Assembly (NCBI GenBank): GCA_019307945.1
Contig: JAFDIS010000014.1
Coordinates: 1 to 56,198, forward strand
Reading direction: 5' to 3'
Length of the DNA: 56,198 nucleotides
From: Deltaproteobacteria bacterium
Lineage (GTDB): Bacteria > Desulfobacterota > DSM-4660 > Desulfatiglandales > Desulfatiglandaceae
Below are positions 43,273 to 52,167 of this stretch, one piece after another. Position 1 is the first letter of the stretch, and each line of letters begins with the position of its first letter. The notes beneath the pieces were generated by a model, which made no database searches, was not told where the DNA came from, and saw only the letters and a list, made by a program, of their open reading frames with translations. The position numbers and the translations under genes are program-made.

Positions 43273-44577
43273 TCAGTGTGCGCAAAATTCCTCCACAATC
43301 GCCGTGAACACCTCCGTGCCCTTCAGCAGCTCGTCCACGGCGATCTTCTCATCGATCCCGTGCACCATCTCCACGTCCTCCAAATCCAGCAGCACCGGGC
43401 ATACACCGTAGGACGGGATACCCCTCTGGCGGAAAAAGCGGGAATCGGAAGCGGCGAACATGAGGGACGGGACCACCACGCTCCCGGGAAAACCGGCTTC
43501 CAGGACATTTTGGATCCTGCTGAAATATTCGCCGTCCCATGGAGACTCCGTGGACTCCGTACCCGTTTCGCATACCACCTCCACCTGCTCATCCCCCAGG
43601 CGCCGACGCACATCTTCCACCACGTCCTCGATCCGCTGGCCAGGCAGGAGGCGGACGTCCAGGTGGGCCTCGGCCCTGCTGGGGATCACGTTCGTCCTGA
43701 TGCCCGCCTGAAGCGTGGTCAGGCTAATGGTGTTGCGAGCCAGGGCCGAGACCTGGGGCATGGCCATGAGTCCGTTCTCCTCCAGGATTCGAGCAAGTGT
43801 CTCAGGGTTTCCTTCTTCCAGGAACGGACCGAGGAAATCCCATCCCCTGCCCAATCCCTTGAAATAGCGCTCCACCACGGGAGTGATCCGCACGGGCTGA
43901 TCTTCCGACAGAAGCCTGGAGAGGGCCTGCACGAGTTTTTCCAGAGTGTTCCGGCCGTGGGGAAGGCTCCCGTGGCCGGGGGGGCCTTCCCGGGTCAACC
44001 GGAGCCAACATACCCCCTTCTCCGCGGTGGAGACCATCATCACGGTCTGCTCGGGCAAGAGATTCTTCAGACCGAATCCCCCTTCGTTCAGGACAAGGTC
44101 CGCCTGGAAGTCCTCCGGATGATGCTCCAGGAGGTACTCCACGCCCCAGCGACTGCCCGCCTCCTCATCAGCCACCGCCAGGAAAACGATATCCCGCACC
44201 GGCCGTATGCCGCGCCTCTTGATGTCCAGAAGCGCAAGCAATTCCATGATCCCCTGCCCCTTCATGTCCAGGGCACCGCGGCCCTTCACGTACCCGCCCT
44301 CCACCACGCCCCCGAAGGGATCGAAACTCCACTCCTCGGCCCGGGCCGGAACCACGTCCGTGTGATTCAGGAGGATGAGTGGTCCCGCCTCACCGGTACC
44401 CGGCAGCACCGCGCGCAGGGACGCCCTGCCGGGGCGGGGTTCGTAAATCTTGTAAATCACACCCTCTGCGTCCAGGATATCCGCAAAAAACCCCACCGCC
44501 CTATCTTCGTTTCCCGGGGGGTTGCTAGTGTCCACCCTCAGGTACTTCGAAAGCAGTTCCACGGCCTCGTGTTCCAA
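43273..44577 (-). CDS. M20-family metallopeptidase/amidohydrolase
   Basis: 434 residues. Zinc ligands and catalytic residues are present: ILLNHTDVVPARAEEW (His), YVKGRGALDMKGQGI (bridging Asp), FLAVADEEAGSRWGVEYLLE (catalytic Glu, ligand Glu), LVLNEGGFG, and near the C-terminus VEMVHGIDEKIAVDELLKG with the last His. It fits the M20/M25/M40 group of peptidases, deacylases and carbamoylases, and the dimerisation domain lies in the middle. It starts 3 bases after the ATC-hydrolase stop, so the two are co-translated. Confidence 0.9.
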   Translation of the reverse strand: MEHEAVELLSKYLRVDTSNPPGNEDRAVGFFADILDAEGVIYKIYEPRPGRASLRAVLPGTGEAGPLILLNHTDVVPARAEEWSFDPFGGVVEGGYVKGRGALDMKGQGIMELLALLDIKRRGIRPVRDIVFLAVADEEAGSRWGVEYLLEHHPEDFQADLVLNEGGFGLKNLLPEQTVMMVSTAEKGVCWLRLTREGPPGHGSLPHGRNTLEKLVQALSRLLSEDQPVRITPVVERYFKGLGRGWDFLGPFLEEGNPETLARILEENGLMAMPQVSALARNTISLTTLQAGIRTNVIPSRAEAHLDVRLLPGQRIEDVVEDVRRRLGDEQVEVVCETGTESTESPWDGEYFSRIQNVLEAGFPGSVVVPSLMFAASDSRFFRQRGIPSYGVCPVLLDLEDVEMVHGIDEKIAVDELLKGTEVFTAIVEEFCAH

Positions 44578-44580
44578 GGA

Positions 44581-45069
44581 TCAACCCTCCTTCCGGTCCT
44601 GTCTCAGGGAAAACCGAAAATCGCAATGGTCGGCCCCTTCCATGATGGTCCGGGTCCGCTCGAGGCGGATTTTGGGGTTGAACCCTTCCACCAGGGCGTA
44701 ATCTCTGTCGCAAGAGAGCAGGGTCCCCAGATCCTCGAAACCATGCTCCCGGTACATCTCGGCGTAGCGACACCGCGTCACGTCCAGGCTCAGACGTTCC
44801 GGACCCGCTTCCTTCACCTCGAATTCCAGGGAGCCCCCTGCGGCAAAGAGGGCAAATCCATCCCGCAGTTTTTCCAAATCGTCTCCACCCGCAACTGCCT
44901 TGAGCATCCGGCCCGACTCCACGGCCAATCGCCGGAACACCCCCCGGGCCACACCCAGGGCCTCCTCACGGCCCATGGCATCCATGAAGGCCCGGATGAG
45001 CGGCGCGGCCACCAGGGCTTCGATCTCACGGCGTACCAAGAGGTCCACCTGCCCTATCTCGTCTCCCAT
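44581..45069 (-). CDS. L-2-amino-thiazoline-4-carboxylic acid hydrolase family protein
   Basis: 162 residues from the ATG at 45069. It has VRREIEALVAAPLIRAFMDA (helical), RMLKAVAGGDDLEKLRDGFA, LDVTRCRYAEMYREHGFEDL (conserved Cys), LLSCDRDYALVEGFNPKIRL and RTIMEGADHCDFRF. The C-x-Y/F-A-x-x-Y and CDFRF endings are the mark of the PF14196-type ATC hydrolase family. The namesake opens 2-amino-thiazoline-4-carboxylate to N-carbamoyl-cysteine; most members are untested. It lies between a cupin gene (49 bp) and an M20 hydrolase (3 bp). Confidence 0.82.
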   Translation of the reverse strand: MGDEIGQVDLLVRREIEALVAAPLIRAFMDAMGREEALGVARGVFRRLAVESGRMLKAVAGGDDLEKLRDGFALFAAGGSLEFEVKEAGPERLSLDVTRCRYAEMYREHGFEDLGTLLSCDRDYALVEGFNPKIRLERTRTIMEGADHCDFRFSLRQDRKEG

Positions 45070-45118
45070 GGTCTCTCGCCCCTTTGTCTTTTCCCCCGGG
45101 AGGGAAGTGAACTCGTCA

Positions 45119-45523
45119 CTATTCCTGCCCTTCGTACCCATTGGCGATACAGCAGAGGAAGGTGGCGGGTTCCGTGCCCACATTGCGCATGCCGTGTGCC
45201 TCAAGGCTAGGTATGTACACCGAATCACCGGGGCCCACTTCCCTTTTCTCCAGGAGTTTCTCCGTTTCCCCATCGAACCGCCAGCACTCGAAACGGCCGG
45301 TCAGGATGTACATGGTCTGGTGGTAGAAGTGGTTGTGAATGGGGATCTCCCCTCCCGGCTCCACAGTGAAGTGGCGCAGGCCGTATTCGGCATTCCCATG
45401 GCCGTCGTCCCCAGCCCGGGAGAGCCACCGTACGCTGGTGCCCACCACTTTCCTCATGGTCCCTTTGAATGGAAATTGTTCGACCGCAACCGCGTCGCAG
45501 TCAGAAAAATGAATGACTTCCAT
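45119..45523 (-). CDS. Cupin-domain protein
   Basis: 134 residues from the ATG at 45523 with AGGAGAGG upstream. A single double-stranded beta-helix: GGEIPIHNHFYHQTMYILTG carries the first metal motif (G-x5-H-x-H-x3,4-E/Q), and VGPGDSVYIPSLEAHGMRNV the second (G-D-x3-I-P-x3-H-x2-x-N). The usual Glu is Gln in HQTMY. It is probably a metal-binding enzyme or sensor. It heads the ATC-hydrolase/M20 operon. The 314 bp upstream (45524-45837) separate it from the HMG-CoA-lyase-like gene and show no clear promoter. Confidence 0.88.
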   Translation of the reverse strand: MEVIHFSDCDAVAVEQFPFKGTMRKVVGTSVRWLSRAGDDGHGNAEYGLRHFTVEPGGEIPIHNHFYHQTMYILTGRFECWRFDGETEKLLEKREVGPGDSVYIPSLEAHGMRNVGTEPATFLCCIANGYEGQE

Positions 45524-45837
45524 CTTACCTCTCCTAAACCTTAAGAGATCGAAAATCCACGGGCTCTCTTCCCGGCCCTGCCCCAAGTACGCACCCTGAT
45601 TTTCGGGTCGGCGAAACGCCTCCTGTCGACCCGCCTCCGGAGACTCTTTTACCAGATCCCATCGGGAAATGCCACGCCCTTTCCACACCCCGCATCCCTC
45701 GCCCGTGTTGAAACGCCCCCTTTACAGGACCTCCACTTTTTGAGACATTGGCGGGAAACAAGGAAAATCCACCCTTCACCCCTGGGGGATGGAGGATTAT
45801 GTCCGACCGTTCACGGTGATGGGAATCGAGGAGGTCC

Positions 45838-46788
45838 ATGTACACTCTGCCCAAATTCGTCGAATTTCGAGAGGAGGGCCCCCGGGAGGGGTTCCAGATC
45901 GAATCCAAAACCTACCCTCTGAAAGAGCGGGCCCGGCTCGTGGACGCCCTCAGTGAAACCGGCGTCAAACGAATACAGGTGGGCTCTTTCGTGAGTCCCC
46001 GGGCCGTTCCCTCCATGGCGGACGCAGAAGCCCTGTTTGCGGCCATCACTCCGCGCCGGGGGGTGCAATACACGGCGGTATGGCTCAACGAACAGGGATT
46101 CCGAAGGGCCGCCAAGACGCCCCGTGTCTACCTCTACGGCAAGATGGTGGTATACACCACGGATGCCTTCGCCAGGAAAAACAACAATTGCTCCGCGGCT
46201 GAATTGAAAAAACGACAACTGGACATGCTCCCTCTCTTCGATGAGATGGGCGTCCCCCTGGAAGAGGCCTATATCCTGACCGCTTTCGGGTGTAATTTCG
46301 AGGGCCCGGTACCCGTAGAGGCCGTCACGGACGGCGTGCGTTTCGTGGCGGATACCTGCACTGAACGGGGAAAACCGCTGCCCCAGATCGTGCTGGCCGA
46401 CACCATGGGATGGGCCAATCCTGAGCAGATCAAGCGGGTCATCCACGCCGTGCGCGAGACCGTCCCCGAGGCCAGAGTGGGCCTCCACCTCCACGATACC
46501 CGCGGTCTCGGGCCGGCCAATTTTTATGCGGCCCTCCAAATGGGCGTAGATCTATTCGACAGTTGTGTGGGGGGGCTGGGGGGCTGTCCCTTCGCGGCCT
46601 TCAAGGACCCGCGAGCCGCCGGCAACATCTGTACGGAGGACATGGTGTTTCTCTGCGAGGAACTGGGCATCGAAACCGGAATAGACCTGGAAAAGATGAT
46701 AGAGGCCGCCAGGATCGCCGAGCAAATCTTTCAGCGGCCCCTTCCGGGGAAAATCATGCACTCGGGGAGTCTCAAGGCCTTTCGATGA
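45838..46788 (+). CDS. HMG-CoA lyase-like TIM-barrel aldolase
   Basis: 316 residues after a GAGGAGG site. KFVEFREEGPREGFQIESKT gives the catalytic Arg and metal-binding Asp/Glu region (classical form R-D-G-x-Q; here REEGPREGFQ). VKRIQVGSFVSPRAVPSMAD, LADTMGWANPEQIKRVIHAV and GLHLHDTRGLGPANFYAAL (H-x-H metal motif) follow, then the GGLGGCPFA loop with the catalytic Cys. Known members cleave 3-hydroxy-3-methylglutaryl-CoA or citramalyl-type substrates. REEGPREG carries a Glu where HMG-CoA lyase has Asp, so another acyl-CoA may be used. Confidence 0.88.
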   Translation: MYTLPKFVEFREEGPREGFQIESKTYPLKERARLVDALSETGVKRIQVGSFVSPRAVPSMADAEALFAAITPRRGVQYTAVWLNEQGFRRAAKTPRVYLYGKMVVYTTDAFARKNNNCSAAELKKRQLDMLPLFDEMGVPLEEAYILTAFGCNFEGPVPVEAVTDGVRFVADTCTERGKPLPQIVLADTMGWANPEQIKRVIHAVRETVPEARVGLHLHDTRGLGPANFYAALQMGVDLFDSCVGGLGGCPFAAFKDPRAAGNICTEDMVFLCEELGIETGIDLEKMIEAARIAEQIFQRPLPGKIMHSGSLKAFR

Positions 46789-46942
46789 GGCGGCCCGCCC
46801 CCTTTTGTTGAAAGCGCCACATCATGGAGGTCTCCGGCCCGAAGGCATGTGTGCGGTGAGGTGTTCGGAGGGCACGGGGATCTTGCGGGGTGCGAATCAT
46901 TGCACGAGGGCTCACAGGGCGGATCGCCGGGAAGGAAGGACT

Positions 46943-47284
46943 TCAACAGGTCAGATGGAAGCAGGCGCACACCCGGGTGGAAGGAAGCAACTCAAGATAG
47001 AGTGATACCGCCCCGGGGTTTGGATGAGCGTGAAAGGCGATGCCCCTCCGGGCGAGGTGCTCTTCGAGATCCTCCCGCGGGACCACGCGGCCGTTCATGC
47101 CGGTCCCGGCCACGATGACCTCGGGCAGGTCCTGAATCAGGGAGGAGAGGTCGTCCACAGTCAGCTCGTGCCCGCAAGCCCTGCGCCATCCGTCCTCCAC
47201 ACGGCCTTCGGCATGGATCAGGAGGTCGGAGGCGTACTTTCGGCCTTTGATCACCATCCAGCCGAACCCGAAAGAGTCGATCAC
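46943..47284 (-). CDS. Mth938/NDUFAF3-like domain protein
   Basis: 113 residues from a GTG at 47284 with GGAGG 6 bases upstream. It has IDSFGFGWMVIKGRKYASDL, GHELTVDDLSSLIQ, PEVIVAGTGMNGRVVPREDL and the C-terminal RVCACFHLTC, matching the Mth938/DUF498 fold closely (the typical FHLTC end). The fold is shared with a mitochondrial complex I assembly factor; the bacterial role is unknown. It lies 48 bp downstream of the acyl-CoA synthetase subunit gene. Confidence 0.88.
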   Translation of the reverse strand: MIDSFGFGWMVIKGRKYASDLLIHAEGRVEDGWRRACGHELTVDDLSSLIQDLPEVIVAGTGMNGRVVPREDLEEHLARRGIAFHAHPNPGAVSLYLELLPSTRVCACFHLTC

Positions 47285-47332
47285 CGGAAACCTCCTTGTG
47301 CCCGTTCCTGCGTCCGAAGGAAGGATCTTGCC

Positions 47333-48766
47333 TCAGGAGCACCGTTCCAGCCGCCAGGCCCTGTAGCGCTGAATCCTTGCATAGGCCTTCATGGCCCGAT
47401 CCGGGGTCTCGAAAAAGGGAATTCCCGCCTCGAAAAAGTGTTGAGCCGACTCTGCTGGTGCGCCCGGGATATTGATCATCATGAGGGGCTTTTCATAATC
47501 CTTGCGAACGCGGATCATACCATCCACATAACTCCGATTGGTCCGGGGGTCCAGTCCCCTTCCGATCACGAAGAGGGCGTCCACCCCCGGGTCGGCCGCT
47601 GCCGCCTCTACGGCCCGCGCGTAGATCTCCGTCCGAAAGGAGGCGGTAAGCCCCACGTCGATGGGATTGCCCAGGCTCGTCCCCGTGGGCGGGACGAACT
47701 CCCCAAGGGTCTTCCGGGTGGCGGGTGAGAGCTCCGCCAGCCTGAGGCCTGCGTACCCGCAGGCCTCGGCGGCCGAGACCGCAAGCCCTCCGGGGCCGGA
47801 TATCACGGCAACACGGTCTCCACCGGAATCGGGCAGGAGGGCGCAGGCCATGAGCGTGTCCACCCAGGGTTCGTAACCCGATACCGGCACTGCCCCACCC
47901 TGCCGTACCAGGCCTTCCCAGAGCACAGCAGAGCCTGTGAGCGCTCCCGTGTGGGACAAGGCCGCTCGACCCCCCTCGGGCGTCAGGCCCACTTTCCAGA
48001 TCACCACGGGCTTTCTGAGGGACGCTTCGTGAAGGACCTCCAGGAAGCGAGGACCGTCCTTTATGCCTTCCAGGTACATGCCGATGACCTTGGTCTCGGG
48101 ATCCTGCCCCAGGTACTCCAGAAAATCGGCGCTCCACAGGTCGCACTCGTTTCCCACGCTCACGGCCTTGCTGAAATAGATTCCCTTTTCGGCGCCCACC
48201 CTTGCAAGGATATTGGCCAGGGAGCCGCTGTGTGAGATAAGGCCCACAGGCCCCGGGACACGGGAGATCTCGGGGAAAAAGGAAAGGCCCGTGCGGGGGG
48301 AGTAGAGCCCCATGCAATTGGGACCGATGAGGCGCATACCGCTCCGCCGGACCACGCGGACCAGTTCTTCCTCCATGGCCCTGCCCTGAGGGGTACCGGT
48401 CTCCTTGTACCCTGCCGTAAAGAGCACCACACCCTTGACACCTTTTTCGGCGCACTCACGCACCACCCCCAGGGTCTGCTCCTGTGGGACCAGAACGATG
48501 GCAAGATCCACCTGCCCGGGAATGGCTGAAACGGATGGGTAGGCCTTGAGCCCTTCGATCTCCGGTGCTTCGGGGTGCACAGGGTAGATCCTGCCGGGGT
48601 ATCCCATGTCCAGCAAGGCCAGGAGAAAGAGCTTTCCGCTCTTGAGGCCTCGCGGCACCCCCACCACGGCGATGGAGCGGGGATTGAAGAGTTGATTCAT
48701 AGTGGCGAAACGCTCTGCGCCGGGCTGTTTCGGGACCGGGTTGTGGGTCTCTGGTGTCGGTTTCAT
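47333..48766 (-). CDS. ADP-forming acyl-CoA synthetase, alpha-type subunit
   Basis: 477 residues. A CoA-binding Rossmann domain (NPRSIAVVGVPRGLKSGKLF, GYPGRIYPVHPEAPEIEGLK) is followed by two succinyl-CoA-synthetase-like domains. GPNCMGLYSPRTGLSFFPEI is present, and the phosphorylated catalytic histidine lies in AALSHTGALTGSAVLW. The ATP-grasp beta subunit is not fused and not adjacent, so it must be elsewhere. The enzyme makes ATP from acyl-CoA and ADP, the anaerobe strategy for energy from acetyl- or aryl-CoA. The AGGAGAAGGGAG ribosome site favours the start at 48766. Confidence 0.9.
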   Translation of the reverse strand: MKPTPETHNPVPKQPGAERFATMNQLFNPRSIAVVGVPRGLKSGKLFLLALLDMGYPGRIYPVHPEAPEIEGLKAYPSVSAIPGQVDLAIVLVPQEQTLGVVRECAEKGVKGVVLFTAGYKETGTPQGRAMEEELVRVVRRSGMRLIGPNCMGLYSPRTGLSFFPEISRVPGPVGLISHSGSLANILARVGAEKGIYFSKAVSVGNECDLWSADFLEYLGQDPETKVIGMYLEGIKDGPRFLEVLHEASLRKPVVIWKVGLTPEGGRAALSHTGALTGSAVLWEGLVRQGGAVPVSGYEPWVDTLMACALLPDSGGDRVAVISGPGGLAVSAAEACGYAGLRLAELSPATRKTLGEFVPPTGTSLGNPIDVGLTASFRTEIYARAVEAAAADPGVDALFVIGRGLDPRTNRSYVDGMIRVRKDYEKPLMMINIPGAPAESAQHFFEAGIPFFETPDRAMKAYARIQRYRAWRLERCS

Positions 48767-48923
48767 CGGCTCCCTTCTCCTGAAAGTCCCTCACCTTCAT
48801 GGACATGATCTTGTCTGCTCTACAAGGCGATTTGGTATCACCGCGCTTTTATCCAAGTCAAGGGAAATGGGAGGGTGTCCAAGCGTATCGATCCCGGCGC
48901 GCAGCCCGGCCGTAATCCGAGCC

Positions 48924-48953
48924 TTGACGGCCCGGCGGGAGGCAAACTACAAT
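48924..48953 (+). promoter_or_regulatory. Sigma-70 promoter of the outer-membrane barrel gene
   Basis: TTGACG at 48924-48929, 18-base spacer, TACAAT at 48948-48953. The leader to the ATG at 49048 is about 88 bases. Confidence 0.5.
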
Positions 48954-49047
48954 GCCCAGCACTCGGATCAGGAGCTTGCCCTCGCAGGGGAGGCCTCAAA
49001 ACCGGAAAACGGGCCGCCGCAAATCGGCCCCAAACCAGGAGGTGATC

Positions 49048-49815
49048 ATGAAAAGGACCGTTTTCTTCGTGGGGATCGTCTTGGTGTTCGTGTTGCCGAC
49101 CGCTTCTTTCGCCATGGGTCTTGAACTGGCCGTGGGGGGGTGGAGACAGGGTCCGGAGGGCGATGTCTCCTACGAGGCCGTGACCGATACCGATTCCCTG
49201 GATCTGGAACGGGACCTCAATTACGATAACGAGAACCGGTTCATGGGACGGCTCAAATTCGAAACACCCCTCTTTTTTCCCAATATCTACCTGATGGCCA
49301 CCCCCATGGAATTCGACGGCCGCGGTCGCAAGGCCGTATCCTTCAAGTTCGGAGACGTCTCCTTCAGCGGAAACGTGGATTTCTACTCCAAAATCGTCCT
49401 GGACCATTACGACGTGGCCTTCTACTACGGGCTGCCCTTCCTCAAGACCGCGACTGCGGGAGTCTTGAACGCGGAGCTGGGGGTAAACGTGAGAGTGGTG
49501 GACTTCAAGGCGGAGGTCAAACAGGACGACACCGGCTTGCGCGAGACAAAAAGCATGACACTGCCCGTGCCCATGGGATACCTGGCCCTGGCGATCCGGC
49601 CTTTCGACCGGATCGCTCTGGAGGCGGAGGGCCGGGGCGTGGCTTACAGCGGCAACCACTACTACAGCCTCATCGGCAGGCTGAGGGTCAAGGTCTTCGG
49701 TCCCCTTTTCGCGGCCGGGGGTTACCGGTACGAGGATATCAAGATCGACGAGGAGGACGTGGAAGCCGAAGTGACTTTCGCGGGCCCTTTCGTGGAAATC
49801 GGTTTCAAGTTCTAG
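49048..49815 (+). CDS. TIGR04219-like outer-membrane beta-barrel protein
   Basis: 255 residues after AGGAGGTGATC. The signal peptide is MKRTVFFVGIVLVFVLPTAS with FA behind it. The mature chain alternates hydrophobic and polar residues in strand pairs: MGLELAVGGWRQGPEGDVSY, NRFMGRLKFETPLFFPNIYL, MATPMEFDGRGRK, SFSGNVDFYSKIVLDHYDVA and FYYGLPFL. It ends in aromatic FVEIGFKF, the C-terminal phenylalanine recognised by the BAM complex. This is the TIGR04219 pattern of small barrels in Desulfobacterota. Pore or adhesin role unknown. Confidence 0.85.
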   Translation: MKRTVFFVGIVLVFVLPTASFAMGLELAVGGWRQGPEGDVSYEAVTDTDSLDLERDLNYDNENRFMGRLKFETPLFFPNIYLMATPMEFDGRGRKAVSFKFGDVSFSGNVDFYSKIVLDHYDVAFYYGLPFLKTATAGVLNAELGVNVRVVDFKAEVKQDDTGLRETKSMTLPVPMGYLALAIRPFDRIALEAEGRGVAYSGNHYYSLIGRLRVKVFGPLFAAGGYRYEDIKIDEEDVEAEVTFAGPFVEIGFKF

Positions 49816-49867
49816 CAGGGTATCGAAAACGCAGCGAATGCAGGTGAGGCGAGACAGATTGACAACC

Positions 49868-49901
49868 TTTTGCCGAATTAAAACGATCAATTCAGGCAAA
49901 A
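49868..49901. repeat. Inverted repeat in the 49816-50286 intergenic region
   Basis: TTTTGCCGAATT (49868-49879) and AATTCAGGCAAAA (49889-49901) form a 12-bp stem with one bulged A and a 9-base loop, 50 bp past the barrel gene. There is no T-tail, so it may be an operator or RNA-end structure. The rest of this 471-bp gap shows no gene; a perfect TTGACA at 49858 has only a poor -10 box. Confidence 0.4.
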
Positions 49902-50286
49902 AATAAACAAGTATTTTGAGCCGGATTTTGACCTGATCATCCACAAGCGCAGCGGTTTTCTAACAGCCTGCTGGAAGAGCCGGGGGGGCTCCTCATGTTG
50001 CGCCGGGCCCTGCCTTTGCGTCACCGGAAAGGGAGACCAGGAGCACCCCCCGGGGGTCCTTCCCCCTGCGCGCCCCCCGGATTCTCTCCGCTTCCTTTCA
50101 GCCCGGCCTCAGGGCGAGCTTCCTTCCGGCTCCGCGCTCCTTAGGAATCACGTGACAGGGTCTACAAAAGAAGATCAAGGAATGAGCCTATCTTTCCGAT
50201 ATTTTTGTTGATGTGGCTTTCGACCAACGCAGAGGAAAAGCAGAGGGGACCCGCGCAGACGGAAGGCTGATCCCCGGGGAGGAGGC

Positions 50287-52167
50287 GTGCCCATCACCCC
50301 CAAAATCCTGATCGTGGACGACGAACCGCTCATGCTCCGAAGCCTTCGAGATCTCCTCGGGGGCATGGATTACGATATCCATACCGCCGCAACGGGGAGG
50401 GAAGGCATCGAGCGGGTGTCACGGGAGTCGTTTGATCTTGTCCTGCTGGACATCGGTCTTCCGGACATGGACGGTTTCCAGGTGATGGATCGGCTCTGTC
50501 GCAACAGTCCGCGGACACGTGTGGTCATCATCACGGGGCATGCGTCCATCGAATCCGCCCTGGAGGCCATTCGGCGAGGGGCCTACAATTACCTCAGGAA
50601 ACCATTCCAGTACGAAGAACTGGTAAAGACGGTCACCAACGCCCTGGAGCACAAGCGCCTGGAGGAGGATCGGCGGCGTGCGGAGGAGGCGTTGCGCGAA
50701 CGGGAAGAACTGCTGCGGCTCTTCGTGGCCCACACCCCCGCAGCCGTGGCCATGTTCGACCGCGAAATGAGACATCTGGCTTACAGCCGCAGATGGCTGG
50801 AGGAATACGGCGGGGGCCATGCAGACCTGATCGGCCGGTCCCATTACGAGGTCTTTCCCCAGGTCCCTGAACGATGGAAAGAGGAGTACGGACGCTGCTT
50901 TCAGGGAGAGATCATCAAACACGAGGAGGAGCCCTTCCCCGGCCGGGACGGAGGGGTGGAATTCGTCCGCAGAGAACTCTACCCCTGGAAGCACGAATCA
51001 GGCCGCATCGGGGGAATCATAGTTTTTTCCGAAAACATTACGGATAGAAAACGCGCAGAGGAGGCACTGAGGGAAAGCGAGGAGCGTTTCCGGGAAGTGG
51101 TGGAGAATTCTTTGATCGGAATTTCCATTATTCAGGACGCCCGGGTCGTCTTCCAGAACCCGGAGCAGAGAAAAATCTTTGGTCCCTTGCCGCGGCTCCT
51201 GGTGCGGGGAGAACTCGATTTCATCCACCCGGACGATCGGGAAAAGGTAAGGGGGTTTCACAACGCCCTGATTTGTCGCAAGGCTCCGGTCCTGGAAACC
51301 GATTTCCGCTTTTTCCCCCCGGGCGACTCCCCCGGCAAGGCCGACATGAGGTGGGTCCAGTGCCGGGCCAGTTTCTTCACTTACCGCGGCAGGGAAGCGA
51401 TCCTGGTCAACACCGTGGATGTCACTCGTGCCAAAGAACTGGAACATCTGGTGACCATAAAGGACAAAATGATGTCTCTGGGCCGCGTGGCCGCCGGCAT
51501 AGCCCATGAAATCAGAAACCCGCTGACGGGCATCAACACCTATCTTTACTCGCTGGGAAACTTGTGCGAACGTGAAGAACCCGATCCCGAGAGTCTGGCC
51601 CTGATGAAACAGATCATCGGTCAGATCCAGCATGCATCCAACAAGATCGAATCCGTTATCAAGCGGGTCCTCGACTTTTCAAAGCCCAGCGTCCCCAGGA
51701 TGAGGCTTACGGACATCAATGGAGCGGTTCGGGATGCGGTGAACCTGTCCGCAGTGACCCTGCGCAAGGGAGGAGTGCGGCTGGACACCTCTCTTTCGGA
51801 GCCTCTTCCCCGGTGCTACGCGGACCCCCACCTCATAGAGCAGGTGATCCTGAACCTTATCAACAACGCCCACAAGGCGATGGAGCAACAGGATGGCCCT
51901 CGTTCCCTGGAGATCGCCACCGCCGTTGAAGGGGAATCCATCCTGATCGACATTTCCGACTCGGGTCCCGGGGTGCCGGAGGGTCTTCGGGCTGAAATCT
52001 TCGACCCGTTTTTCACGACCAACTCCGATGGTTCCGGGATCGGGCTGAGCCTCGTTCAGAGGATCATCACGGACCACAACGGATCCGTTTCAGTGGGCGA
52101 AAGCCGATGGGGAGGCGCCCTGTTCAGGATCGAACTGCCCATCGAACGAAGGAAGAACCCGCGATGA
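50287..52167 (+). CDS. Hybrid sensor kinase: REC-PAS-PAS-HisKA-HATPase
   Basis: 626 residues from a GTG at 50287 with GGAGGAGG upstream. An N-terminal receiver domain (residues 1-125) has acidic DDE and phosphoacceptor Asp55 in LLDIGLPDMDG and a Lys in LRKPF. Two PAS domains (about 150-265 and 270-385) each end in the D-I-T-x-R/K-K/A-x-x-E-L hinge. HisKA has IAHEIRNPLTGI (His407), and HATPase_c has NLINNAHKAME, SDSGPGVPEGLRAEIFDPFF and DGSGIGLSLVQRII. There is no membrane segment, so it is a soluble kinase, and a REC at the N-terminus suggests input from another kinase. Its stop overlaps the next gene by 4 bases. Confidence 0.93.
   Translation: MPITPKILIVDDEPLMLRSLRDLLGGMDYDIHTAATGREGIERVSRESFDLVLLDIGLPDMDGFQVMDRLCRNSPRTRVVIITGHASIESALEAIRRGAYNYLRKPFQYEELVKTVTNALEHKRLEEDRRRAEEALREREELLRLFVAHTPAAVAMFDREMRHLAYSRRWLEEYGGGHADLIGRSHYEVFPQVPERWKEEYGRCFQGEIIKHEEEPFPGRDGGVEFVRRELYPWKHESGRIGGIIVFSENITDRKRAEEALRESEERFREVVENSLIGISIIQDARVVFQNPEQRKIFGPLPRLLVRGELDFIHPDDREKVRGFHNALICRKAPVLETDFRFFPPGDSPGKADMRWVQCRASFFTYRGREAILVNTVDVTRAKELEHLVTIKDKMMSLGRVAAGIAHEIRNPLTGINTYLYSLGNLCEREEPDPESLALMKQIIGQIQHASNKIESVIKRVLDFSKPSVPRMRLTDINGAVRDAVNLSAVTLRKGGVRLDTSLSEPLPRCYADPHLIEQVILNLINNAHKAMEQQDGPRSLEIATAVEGESILIDISDSGPGVPEGLRAEIFDPFFTTNSDGSGIGLSLVQRIITDHNGSVSVGESRWGGALFRIELPIERRKNPR

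Noticed and set aside
43264-45210. 648-codon plus-strand frame opposite the M20 and ATC-hydrolase genes
   Set aside because: Antisense shadow in GC-rich DNA; it spans two well-supported minus-strand genes and is rich in His, Pro and Arg.
49858-49886. TTGACA promoter for the sensor kinase
   Set aside because: The -35 is perfect but the -10 (AACGAT) is poor and the gene is 400 bp away.
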